Position numbers and translations under genes: made by a program. A DNA stretch of 64,000 bases from Flagellimonas onchidii (GTDB lineage: Bacteria; Bacteroidota; Bacteroidia; Flavobacteriales; Flavobacteriaceae). The DNA lies in the NCBI RefSeq assembly GCF_004804315.1, contig NZ_SRXX01000011.1, positions 62,001 to 126,000 of the forward strand. The letters run 5' to 3'. Below are positions 45,372-53,638 of the stretch, in pieces; position 1 is the first letter of the stretch, and each line of letters opens with the position of its first letter. The notes under the pieces were generated by a model. The model was not told the DNA's origin. It worked only from the letters and a program-made list of their open reading frames with translations, and did not search any database.

Positions 45372-46973
45372 TCACCTAGAAACTTTCATTACTTTCTGAA
45401 AAGCCTGATATATATTTATAATGCTTCCTGTTTTGGATAGGGAATCAAACGGAACCAGAGGTGCGCTATCATCACCAGGTTTTTTTACCATTAAACTTAA
45501 TTTGGTCCCTGATTCAAGAATAATGGTTTTAAGTTCTGATGCCGAAAGATGGGGAAAGTATGATTTCAGCAAAGCCGCCGTTCCTGCAACTATAGGACTT
45601 GCATAAGAAGTTCCTTCAGAAAATTGGTAAACACTTTTTACTTCTGTGGTATATATTTTTTCTCCAGGAGCGAAAACATCTACGGTCCTTTTTCCATAGT
45701 TTGAAAAAGAAGCAACAATTGTTGAATCCATGGAAGAGGTAATTGCTCCCACAGATAAAAAGTTATCTACAAATTCTTCACCCCCTATTTCATCATTTGG
45801 ATAGTTCAATTCAATGTCGATGTTCTTATTTCCATTACCAGATGACGAAACTAATAATACATCATGTACGGCTGCGTACCGAAAAGCATCTCGAACCCAG
45901 TCAGAATGAGATGAAAAGTACTTCCCCCAACTCATATTGATGACTTTTGCGCCATTGTCCACTGCATAACGGATGGCCAGTGCCACATCTTTGTCATATT
46001 CATCACCATCAGCTACCATAACCACAGGCATGATTTTTATATTGTTAGATATTCCTTTGATTCCCAGTCCATTGTTACGAGAAGCAGCAATAAGTCCAGT
46101 AACCCCAGTGGAATGTTGAAATTTCAATTCATTGTTTATCAAAATAGGATTTCCATAATATGCGTCGTCAATGTCTTCGGGATTTTCATCAAGCATTTTT
46201 CTAGCATCATCATCAACATCCAATGCCTTCAATTGGCTTTTAAAATAATCCTGTTGATCAATAAAGTCTTGTTCTGTAATCCCATAACGAAGCCCAATGC
46301 CCAACCACTTAAAGTACTTTTCCATCTCTGGAAATTGAATTATTAGACTATCGATTGTCTCTACGGAATAGTTTTCATTTTTTGTGAAATAAGGAATTGT
46401 GTCTTTGGCTTTATAATAAAGTGCGTTTACAGAATCTGCTTCCTTGATGTATGATTTTAAATCTGCCAATTCATTGTTCAATGTTTTATGTGCCTTTAAA
46501 AAAGTATAGTACTGATCTTTTTCTTGATTAGGAATCTCTTTTTCATCCATAATACTGGCATACCTCGATTTGTACCTTCTTACTATTCTCGTGGGCTCCA
46601 CAGATTGATGAAACAAGTCTTCACCTTTTCGGTTTCCTAGAAAATTCCAACCATTAACATCATCTATGTAACCATTGTGGTCATCATCGATCCCATTCCC
46701 AGGTATTTCATCAATATTTACCCAAAAACTTTCCTGCAAATCTTCGTGTAGCATATCAATTTTGGTATCCAATACGGCGACAACAACTTCTTGGCCTACA
46801 AGGTCTTTGATGAGTTCTTTATAAGTTCGCTCCAATCCAATACCAGGAATGGAATCTTTTTCTAGGTCTTTACGCCACCAAGTTTTTAAATTTTCCTCAT
46901 CAAGCACCTGCGCTGTTATTGAGGATGTTAAAAAGAAAAGGATTAAGAAAATTGTGTTTCCCTGAAAAAGCAA
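45372..46973 (-). CDS. S8-family serine peptidase (subtilase), secreted
   Basis: A 533-residue subtilisin-like protease. The triad is Asp69 (VVVAVLDTKID), His in FQHSTGVTGLIAA (about residue 285) and Ser in GTSYASPIVAGTAALL (about 475). A 100-residue insertion lies between Asp and His. Note that HSTGVTG replaces the usual HGTHVAG. It has a signal peptide (IFLILFFLTSSITAQ) and calcium-like motifs (DDDHNGYIDD). The frame has no ATG: the start is TTG at 46973 or an unusual codon slightly upstream. A -7-like TACATTTA lies about 50 bases upstream. Confidence 0.85.
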   Translation of the reverse strand: MLFQGNTIFLILFFLTSSITAQVLDEENLKTWWRKDLEKDSIPGIGLERTYKELIKDLVGQEVVVAVLDTKIDMLHEDLQESFWVNIDEIPGNGIDDDHNGYIDDVNGWNFLGNRKGEDLFHQSVEPTRIVRRYKSRYASIMDEKEIPNQEKDQYYTFLKAHKTLNNELADLKSYIKEADSVNALYYKAKDTIPYFTKNENYSVETIDSLIIQFPEMEKYFKWLGIGLRYGITEQDFIDQQDYFKSQLKALDVDDDARKMLDENPEDIDDAYYGNPILINNELKFQHSTGVTGLIAASRNNGLGIKGISNNIKIMPVVMVADGDEYDKDVALAIRYAVDNGAKVINMSWGKYFSSHSDWVRDAFRYAAVHDVLLVSSSGNGNKNIDIELNYPNDEIGGEEFVDNFLSVGAITSSMDSTIVASFSNYGKRTVDVFAPGEKIYTTEVKSVYQFSEGTSYASPIVAGTAALLKSYFPHLSASELKTIILESGTKLSLMVKKPGDDSAPLVPFDSLSKTGSIINIYQAFQKVMKVSR

Positions 46974-47148
46974 TGATTTTCTATTTTGGATATTAAATTA
47001 TTTGAGCATAAATGTAGGAAAAAAGAAACAGCACAGGTGCCTCCACAGTATTATTCTAACACCTTTAACTCATTCAAACGTACTGTTCCCTAATTTTTGG
47101 TTTTCTACTCATACGAACAATGCTAGCTTGGCCCAAAAGAACTTCGTT

Positions 47149-47847
47149 ATGAGTAAAATTTTAACCATCCCTAAGCCCTGTTCCGAAGACTGGAATAAAA
47201 TGACACCAACCCAAAAAGGTGCATATTGCAAAAGCTGCCAAAAAGAAGTTGTGGATTTCACCACTATGTCCAAAACTATTTTAGCTCAAAAACTCTCTAA
47301 AGGGAATAATTTATGCGGACGCTTTAAAGCCAATCAATTAAACACTCCCTTACCCTCTATAGCTCGTTCAAGATTTCAACGAAATATGGCGTTGTTGGGC
47401 TATACTTCTCTTCTGGCAATTGGTTCACCTCTGGCCGCCCAAGAAGTTCCGTTTCAACAAACTTATCAAGTTGAGGAAGCTATCATTTTTGGGGTGGTAA
47501 TTCCAGAATTATCTTCAAATGACCCAATAACCATTAAAGGAAATGTTGGTGATAGCTATAACCCTCTTCCAGGAGCCACAGTTTCCATAAAAGGAACTCA
47601 AATAAAAACCCAAACAGATTTTGATGGCAACTTTTTGATTTCACTTCCAAGGCAATTCCCTGATAAAAACGCTACGCTTATTATTTCCTCATTGGGGTAT
47701 ATGACTATTGAAAAAGTAATCTCCATCGAAACAGGTTTTGTGCAGGTCGCTTGTACCGAATTAGAAGAAGATATTATGGGCGAGTTAGTGATTGTTCGAA
47801 AACAAAATATCTTTAGGCGGTTCCTTAATTTATTCCGAAAAAAGTGA
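47149..47847 (+). CDS. Carboxypeptidase-like regulatory domain protein with N-terminal Cys motif
   Basis: A 232-residue protein. The N-terminus (MSKILTIPKPCSEDW) has a conserved C-x15-C-x2-C motif (Cys11, Cys27, Cys30) that looks like a cytosolic zinc knuckle. A hydrophobic segment follows (MALLGYTSLLAIGSPLAAQ, about 75-95), then a CarboxypepD_reg-like beta sandwich (NPLPGATVSIKGTQ). This is an odd arrangement for a plain exported protein, yet it recurs in Bacteroidota. The ATG at 47149 was chosen over a frame opening at 47002, because the conserved Cys motif starts right after it. Confidence 0.7.
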   Translation: MSKILTIPKPCSEDWNKMTPTQKGAYCKSCQKEVVDFTTMSKTILAQKLSKGNNLCGRFKANQLNTPLPSIARSRFQRNMALLGYTSLLAIGSPLAAQEVPFQQTYQVEEAIIFGVVIPELSSNDPITIKGNVGDSYNPLPGATVSIKGTQIKTQTDFDGNFLISLPRQFPDKNATLIISSLGYMTIEKVISIETGFVQVACTELEEDIMGELVIVRKQNIFRRFLNLFRKK

Positions 47848-47966
47848 GTCAACCTTAGAATTTCTGCTATGCTTTGTAACAATGTGGATAATTTTATACT
47901 AATCCATTGGAGGAAGTAACCTTCCAATTTCTTACTTTAGAAACATTAACACAAAACACTATTACC

Positions 47967-49100
47967 ATGGATATTTTTAGCAAGATCAAAGAGAAACTCA
48001 CTCACGAGTTTATTGATATTATAGAATGGCTCGATTATACTGATGATACTATTGCCCATCGTTTCGAACGCTATCAAAATGAGATAAAAAACGGGGCCAA
48101 ACTTATTGTTCGGGAAGGGCAGACGGCTGTTTTTGTCAATGAAGGACAATTGGCCGATGTCTTTACTCCTGGCACATACGACCTAACCACAAAAAACCTT
48201 CCCATTTTAGCCACCCTTAAGGGCTGGAAGTACGGATTTAATTCCCCTTTTAAAGCAGAGGTCTATTTTGTGAATACGCATTTGTTTACCGATGAGAAAT
48301 GGGGAACCAAAAACCCAATCACTTTAAGTGATGACCGTTTCGGTTTAGTAGAAATTAGAGCTTTCGGAACCTATGCCTATAAAATCACAGATGCCGGAAA
48401 ATTCATTATCGACATAGTCGGGACGGACAATAATTTCACCAATTTTGAAATCAACGAGCATCTAAAAAGTTTAATCGCTACTCGATTTACCGATACAGTT
48501 GGTGAAGCTAATCTTCCTATTGAATTATATGCCGCGAACACTTCGGAACTTTCAGAAACTTGTCAGGAAGTAATGGCTCCAGAATTCCTTTCGGTTGGAA
48601 TCTCCTTGGAAAAATTCTATATCGAAAACGTTTCCATGCCCGAAGATCTTAAAAAAGAAATCTTCGAGTACAGTCGTATAGACAAACTGGATCTGGACAA
48701 GTTGACCAAGTTCAAAACTGCCAAAGCCATCGAAGCTGCTGCCAAAAACGAAGGCGGAACGGCCGGTGCGGGAATGGGAATGGGAATGGGCTTTGTGCTC
48801 ACGCAACAAATGGGTGGAATGATGAGTCCACAAATGGGTGGAAATCAACAAATGCAACAAGCCAGTGCTCCTGTTCCTCCACCTATACCAGCTGCCGTTC
48901 AATATTTTTATGCTGTGAACGGTGCCCAACAAGGACCGGTTTCCTTTGAACAACTGCAAGCTTTGTTTGCAGGTAGAACAATAAATAGGGACAGTTTAGT
49001 TTGGAAACAAGGCATGTCCAATTGGACAGCCTTAAAGGATGTAGAAGAACTAAAATCATTCTTGGGAGGAAATACTCCACCACCCTTGCCAAATTCTTAA
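47967..49100 (+). CDS. SPFH-domain protein with C-terminal GYF_2 domain (YdjI/virion core-like)
   Basis: A 377-residue protein. The N-terminal half (MDIFSKIKEKL to about 270) is an SPFH/band-7-like domain, of the virion core protein-like type (IVREGQTAVFVNEGQLADVF, FGTYAYKITDAGKFI). A Gly/Met-rich linker (GAGMGMGMG) and a Pro-rich run lead to a GYF_2 domain (VQYFYAVNGAQQGPVSFEQL). It resembles B. subtilis YdjI, which works with the zinc-ribbon membrane protein YdjG in the PspA-type envelope stress response; the following gene encodes a YdjG-like protein. No PspA gene is in the window. The first ATG in the conserved frame was used, 20 codons after a TTG. Confidence 0.8.
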   Translation: MDIFSKIKEKLTHEFIDIIEWLDYTDDTIAHRFERYQNEIKNGAKLIVREGQTAVFVNEGQLADVFTPGTYDLTTKNLPILATLKGWKYGFNSPFKAEVYFVNTHLFTDEKWGTKNPITLSDDRFGLVEIRAFGTYAYKITDAGKFIIDIVGTDNNFTNFEINEHLKSLIATRFTDTVGEANLPIELYAANTSELSETCQEVMAPEFLSVGISLEKFYIENVSMPEDLKKEIFEYSRIDKLDLDKLTKFKTAKAIEAAAKNEGGTAGAGMGMGMGFVLTQQMGGMMSPQMGGNQQMQQASAPVPPPIPAAVQYFYAVNGAQQGPVSFEQLQALFAGRTINRDSLVWKQGMSNWTALKDVEELKSFLGGNTPPPLPNS

Positions 49101-49103
49101 TCT

Positions 49104-50192
49104 TTGGAGCCATCAATTCAAAAAACAGAACTTAAAAAGTCCTGTGTCAATTGTGGTGCAGAGCTCAAATACAAACCCGGGACCACCAACATCAGTTGTG
49201 AATATTGTGGCCACGAAGAGTCCATTACAATTGATGAAAACGGATTTGAGGAGCTGGAACTGTACCCCTATTTACAGGAAATGGGTGCTCAAAAGCACAG
49301 TGAAGAGATTTCCATGCTTCATTGTAAAAACTGTGGTGCCAATCAACATGTAGAGGAGAATTACAAGTCACTGCATTGTGTCTATTGTAGTATGCCTTTA
49401 GTGATAGAGGATGCCTATAAAGAGGAATGGATCTTGCCAGGTGCAGTGCTTCCTTTTCAGGTTGAAAAAGAAAAATCTTTTCTCATTTTCAAAAAATGGG
49501 TAGACCGTTTATGGTGGGCTCCCAACAAATTAAAAAAAGCCGCCCTAGACCCCCAATTCACAAAAGGACTGTACTTACCCTACTGGACTTTTGATGCGAA
49601 ACTCTCTGCTTCTTATACTGGACAACGAGGTGAATACTATTACGAAACTCGCAGAGTTAAAAATGCCCAAGGGAAGACGGTAACGCAACGTGTTAGAAAA
49701 ACACGATGGTATCCCGCTTCAGGTCATGTTTCAGGTTTTGTAGATGACACTTTGATCGAAGCATCAAAGCAACGTTCGGGAAGAATCCCAAGTAAAATTG
49801 CCCATTGGAACTTAAAGCAACTTCAACCTTTCAATAGTAGCTTCTTATCAGGTTTTGTTACCGAAAAGTATACAATTCCTTTAAAGCAAGGTCATTTACA
49901 GTCGAAAGAAGTCGCTCGAAACATTGCTGATCGATGGTGTCGACAAGATATCGGCGGTGATACCCAAAGGGTATCCCATATGGACATGAAACTGTCCGAA
50001 GAGACTTTTAAGCACATTCTACTCCCTGTATATGTAAGTGCATATCTATATAATGGAAAAGAGTACAATTTCTTTATCAACGGAGAAAATGGCAAAATCT
50101 CTGGAACACGACCATACAGTTTTTGGAAGATTTTCCTCGCAGTAGTTATAGCACTTTCAATTTTTGCCTTATTTATTTTTTTAAAAGGATAG
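49104..50192 (+). CDS. Double zinc-ribbon protein with C-terminal membrane helix (YdjG-like)
   Basis: A 362-residue protein. Two zinc ribbons are seen: CVNCGAELKYKPG with CEYCG (about 14-40) and CKNCGANQHVEE with CVYC (about 75-102). The middle region (YLPYWTFDAKLSASYTGQRG) is beta-rich, and the C-terminus has one transmembrane helix (FLAVVIALSIFALFIFL). The order fits YdjG of B. subtilis. It starts with TTG at 49104, which is in the same frame as the preceding SPFH gene and separated from it only by TAA and one TCT codon. There is no ATG near enough to include the first ribbon, so TTG initiation or read-through must operate. Confidence 0.75.
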   Translation: MEPSIQKTELKKSCVNCGAELKYKPGTTNISCEYCGHEESITIDENGFEELELYPYLQEMGAQKHSEEISMLHCKNCGANQHVEENYKSLHCVYCSMPLVIEDAYKEEWILPGAVLPFQVEKEKSFLIFKKWVDRLWWAPNKLKKAALDPQFTKGLYLPYWTFDAKLSASYTGQRGEYYYETRRVKNAQGKTVTQRVRKTRWYPASGHVSGFVDDTLIEASKQRSGRIPSKIAHWNLKQLQPFNSSFLSGFVTEKYTIPLKQGHLQSKEVARNIADRWCRQDIGGDTQRVSHMDMKLSEETFKHILLPVYVSAYLYNGKEYNFFINGENGKISGTRPYSFWKIFLAVVIALSIFALFIFLKG

Positions 50193-50281
50193 CTCTTTTA
50201 AATTACGCTCATTTAGTGACCCCCGTCTGGTTTTTTGTGTCCCAATAATAAATCAATAACACAACCTAAAAACCAATCTTT

Positions 50282-50488
50282 ATGTTTACCAAAACAACAA
50301 AGCCCGTCATTTTGGTGCTTGGTATACTTTCCATCACCTGTAAAAACACTAAAAAAGAACAAGAAGATTTAAATCAAAAACTGGAACATATTCAAGCCAT
50401 TGAAACTTCAATTGACTCCACAATCAAATCCGTCAACGAAAAAGCGAAAGAATTGGAAGGCGTTATTTTGGAATTGGACAGTATTTAA
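50282..50488 (+). CDS. Small lipoprotein with coiled coil
   Basis: A 68-residue protein. The leader (VILVLGILSITC) has a lipobox ending at Cys20; the rest is a charged amphipathic helix (KKEQEDLNQKLEHIQAIETS) with heptad spacing. No family was recognised. It begins 89 bases after the zinc-ribbon gene, and is followed 16 bases later by a secreted protein gene, so the two are probably co-transcribed. Confidence 0.65.
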   Translation: MFTKTTKPVILVLGILSITCKNTKKEQEDLNQKLEHIQAIETSIDSTIKSVNEKAKELEGVILELDSI

Positions 50489-50504
50489 TCTTCAAGAATA
50501 CGCT

Positions 50505-51116
50505 ATGAAAACCACAACAACATTTACTTTTTTATTCATGGTTGTCCTTTGCTTTGCGGCACCAAACAATGCGAATGGAAAGTCTTTTGGAAAAATGAAA
50601 ATGACAACCCATATCAAAAGAAAAATAATACTGAATCCTAGACCTTTACCGGTACAGGTTAGAAAAAGAAATCAAAATGATGGCCATATGAGTGACGACC
50701 GTATTGATAATGGTACAAATCGTGACGAAGCGAGTTGGATGGAAGGAACCATTACACCCAACCAAGGAAAAATCAACAAAGACGATATGTCACTACAGGA
50801 ATTCGGTCAATTTCGTCTTCAACAGGTGACGGAAAAATTGAAAAACTCTGAATATATCTTGGAATATGACAAAGAAATTTTGCTCATTGGAAGAAAGGCA
50901 CTTATAAAAGCAAAAAACAGAGTGCGAAACGCCAAGCAAAATGGAGAAAACCCAGAAATAATCTTAAATAAGGAAAAACAGTTAGCGACAATTGAACAAA
51001 AGTTGAATGATTTAGAACTTGCCATCGTAAGAGCAAAAGAAGTGATTAGGAAAAATGCCGAAACGCTTAAAAAAATGTCAAACGATAAAAAAGGTCATTC
51101 AGTAATTAGGCTTTAG
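50505..51116 (+). CDS. Secreted helical protein of unknown function
   Basis: A 203-residue protein. MKTTTTFTFLFMVVLCFAAP is a signal peptide. A basic segment (TTHIKRKIILNPRPLPVQV) follows, then from about residue 100 to the end a long amphipathic helical stretch rich in Lys, Glu and Asn (EFGQFRLQQVTEKLKNSEY) that probably forms a coiled coil. I recognise no domain. The frame is open further upstream, but the ATG at 50505 directly precedes the signal peptide. Confidence 0.65.
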   Translation: MKTTTTFTFLFMVVLCFAAPNNANGKSFGKMKMTTHIKRKIILNPRPLPVQVRKRNQNDGHMSDDRIDNGTNRDEASWMEGTITPNQGKINKDDMSLQEFGQFRLQQVTEKLKNSEYILEYDKEILLIGRKALIKAKNRVRNAKQNGENPEIILNKEKQLATIEQKLNDLELAIVRAKEVIRKNAETLKKMSNDKKGHSVIRL

Positions 51117-51196
51117 GCACCTTCTATAACAGTTTAACATAAATTTTAATTCCTTAGGGTAATTATGGTTTAACTTGAGAAATCATAATCAAAGGC

Positions 51197-52480
51197 ATGA
51201 AGGCACTCTACTGGATATTCATATTTATTACTTTTTCCTTTCAAGCCCAAACAAGTGATGATTCTGTTGAATTGGCTTTTGAAAAAGATTTAATTCCCGA
51301 GGGAATCGCTATCCATCCCCAATCAAAAAAAGTATACATCAATAGTTTAGCAAAAAACAAAATTGTTCGTTGTAATCTTGACGGCTCCTCTCCTGAAAAT
51401 TTTATTAAGAGTAATGAGTTTGGTTACCTTTCCGGGTTTGGAATGACCATTAAGGGAGATACCCTCTTTGCACTGGGAAACACTCTTCCAAAAATCAACA
51501 ATAAATCTATTTTGTTATTGTTGGATGTTTCATCCGGCAAACTGATCAAATCTTATCCTCTCAATATTTCAGACTTTATTTACCTCAACGATATCGCTAT
51601 CGGTTCAGATGGAAAAATCTATATAACCGATTCCGAAAGCAATAATATCTATACAGTAAATACGTCTACGGATAAACTGGAAATCTTTTATTCCAATGAT
51701 GAGGTTAAACATTCTAATGGAATCACCATCTCCGAAGATGATCAACTTCTTTATCTAGCATCTTACACGAGTGGGATTCGCATTTTGGACCTTGATACAA
51801 AAACGTTGATTAATCAGCCTAATGACATCAAGGGCATTGACGGGATGAAGTTTTACAATAATAGCTTGATAGCCATTGTAAACAGTCGGCGTGATGCCAA
51901 GCTGAACGGTGTTTATCGATATTTTTTAAATGAAGACGGATCCAAGATTATGAGTACAGAAAAGCTTTGCAGCTTTTCTCGAATATCTGACATCCCAACT
52001 ACTTTTGATTTGCACGATAACACCATGTACTTTGTGGAGGATTCACAATTGGACAACCTTGATCAAGAAAACACTGCGATTCTCAATCCTTCCCAATTGG
52101 AAAACTATCGGTTGAAAATTTCAAATTTTGGAATGGATAAGAACTCTGTACACGCAAAAAGGTACTGCACCGAAATTGGTCGTTTTGACCTACTGTTTGA
52201 TGAGGATGAAGTTGCAGGAGCTTATTATTTGAAGCCGAAAAATGCCTTAGGTAGTGTTTGGGGAAAATTAAATGGTAATGTGATGACAGGTAGGTGGCAC
52301 GATGCTGATGGGGCAGGAGATATTGTCATTACCTTTAATGATGATTTTTCATTTTTTACTGCAGATTATCGGGCGGATGATGAGCCTGAAAAATGGTATA
52401 AAGATTCATGGCACGGTTCCCTTCGTCCCAATGATGATATCTCATTTGACTTTAATAATAAAACCTACCTATGTGAATGA
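51197..52480 (+). CDS. SMP-30/NHL-like beta-propeller protein with extra C-terminal domain
   Basis: A 427-residue secreted protein. The signal peptide (LYWIFIFITFSFQAQ) is followed by a six-bladed-propeller-like domain (residues 25-300, with LIPEGIAIHPQSKKVYI, FIYLNDIAIGSDGKIYITD and HSNGITISEDDQLLYLA) of the SMP-30/gluconolaconase group. The C-terminal 85 residues (GRFDLLFDEDEVAGAYYL, VWGKLNGNVMTGRWHDADG) form a separate lipocalin-like sheet. It is convergent with and only five bases from a lactonase gene. The substrate is unknown. Confidence 0.75.
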   Translation: MKALYWIFIFITFSFQAQTSDDSVELAFEKDLIPEGIAIHPQSKKVYINSLAKNKIVRCNLDGSSPENFIKSNEFGYLSGFGMTIKGDTLFALGNTLPKINNKSILLLLDVSSGKLIKSYPLNISDFIYLNDIAIGSDGKIYITDSESNNIYTVNTSTDKLEIFYSNDEVKHSNGITISEDDQLLYLASYTSGIRILDLDTKTLINQPNDIKGIDGMKFYNNSLIAIVNSRRDAKLNGVYRYFLNEDGSKIMSTEKLCSFSRISDIPTTFDLHDNTMYFVEDSQLDNLDQENTAILNPSQLENYRLKISNFGMDKNSVHAKRYCTEIGRFDLLFDEDEVAGAYYLKPKNALGSVWGKLNGNVMTGRWHDADGAGDIVITFNDDFSFFTADYRADDEPEKWYKDSWHGSLRPNDDISFDFNNKTYLCE

Positions 52481-52485
52481 TGGGT

Positions 52486-53592
52486 TTACTCCAAAAACTC
52501 TAAACAAACCGGACTCGAAAGTTTTTCCTCTTTCAAGAATTCAAGAGTTCCTTGTTCGGGATTTCTTTTATAGATAGTAATATTATTGCTTCTTTGGTTT
52601 GCGACCAGTAGAAAATTCCCAGAAGGATCTATGGTAAAATTACGTGGCCAATCTCCTCGAACAGATTCCCTTCCTACCAAACTTAGTTTTCCCGACTCAG
52701 GATGTACTGCAAATATGACAATGGTATTTTCGCCACGATTTGACCCATACAAGAACTTTCCATTTGGGGATAAATGAATGTCTGCACAATAGCTTTTTCC
52801 TTCAAAAGATGGGTCAAGAGTGCTCACGGTTTCAATTTCCTTATAAAATCCGTTTGATTTTTGCTTTAATACGGTAATTGTAGAGTTTAGCTCGTTGATT
52901 ACATAAAGTAGTTTGCCATCTTTGCTAAATGTAAAATGCCTTGGGCCAGCACCTTCTACCATATCCAAAGAAACCTGGTCCCCCGGAACAAAAAGATTGT
53001 TTATGCTGCTATATCGCTTAACGGCATCCAGCCCCAAATCAGCAACAAAAAGGTCGTTCCCAACAAATTTGGCCATATGTGCATGAGAGGTTTTTGTAGT
53101 ATCCAAAACTTTATGGTCGATCATTTGTGGGTTAGATTGTAGCGAACCATCTTGGTTTAATGCAAAAACGGACACGTTTCCACCAGAGTAGTTTGAGGTT
53201 GCCAAGAAACCATAACCGGAAAGGGCTACATGGCATGGATGTTTTCCCTCGGTTCCCATACTATTCAAGAGCTCTAATTGGCCATTCTTTAATTTAAAAG
53301 CCGATACTCCTCCTCCTAAACTGTCAAAATCTGCAGTTTCATGTACTGCATATAAATTTTTCTTGTCCTCAGCAATTTTTATAAAAGATGGATTAGGTAA
53401 CACCGCAGCCAATTTTTTATTCATTAACTCACCAGTATTGGTGTCGAAAGTAAATTTGTAGATGCCTTCGCTATCTCCATCGGTATAGGTTCCAACAAAT
53501 AAAGTGTGCATTGGCTTTTTTTCAGGTTGTTCAACACAGGTTATTGCCAGAGTGGCTAATAGAGCATAGAAAATATTTTTTTTCATGGACAT
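52486..53592 (-). CDS. Lactonase family protein (6-phosphogluconolactonase/YbhE-like), lipoprotein
   Basis: A 368-residue seven-bladed-propeller lipoprotein. The leader is ALLATLAITC with a lipobox Cys around residue 19. Family motifs are HTLFVGTYTDGDSEGIY, HPCHVALSGYGFLATSNYSGG, GPRHFTFSKDGKLLYVINE and YGSNRGENTIVIF, the last with the conserved Asn-Arg-Gly. The lipobox places it in the periplasm or at the outer membrane, so sugar lactones rather than 6-phosphogluconolactone are the probable substrates (inference). Two ATGs, 53592 and 53586, are both possible starts. Confidence 0.85.
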   Translation of the reverse strand: MSMKKNIFYALLATLAITCVEQPEKKPMHTLFVGTYTDGDSEGIYKFTFDTNTGELMNKKLAAVLPNPSFIKIAEDKKNLYAVHETADFDSLGGGVSAFKLKNGQLELLNSMGTEGKHPCHVALSGYGFLATSNYSGGNVSVFALNQDGSLQSNPQMIDHKVLDTTKTSHAHMAKFVGNDLFVADLGLDAVKRYSSINNLFVPGDQVSLDMVEGAGPRHFTFSKDGKLLYVINELNSTITVLKQKSNGFYKEIETVSTLDPSFEGKSYCADIHLSPNGKFLYGSNRGENTIVIFAVHPESGKLSLVGRESVRGDWPRNFTIDPSGNFLLVANQRSNNITIYKRNPEQGTLEFLKEEKLSSPVCLEFLE

Positions 53593-53638
53593 AGGTGATT
53601 AAGCCTCTAAAATACAGAATCCTATCCTTAATATAAGG

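Noticed and set aside
47002..47148. 49-residue extension of the CarboxypepD_reg-like protein
   Set aside because: The translation is rich in His, Thr and Asn without pattern, whereas the conserved Cys motif starts just after the ATG at 47149.
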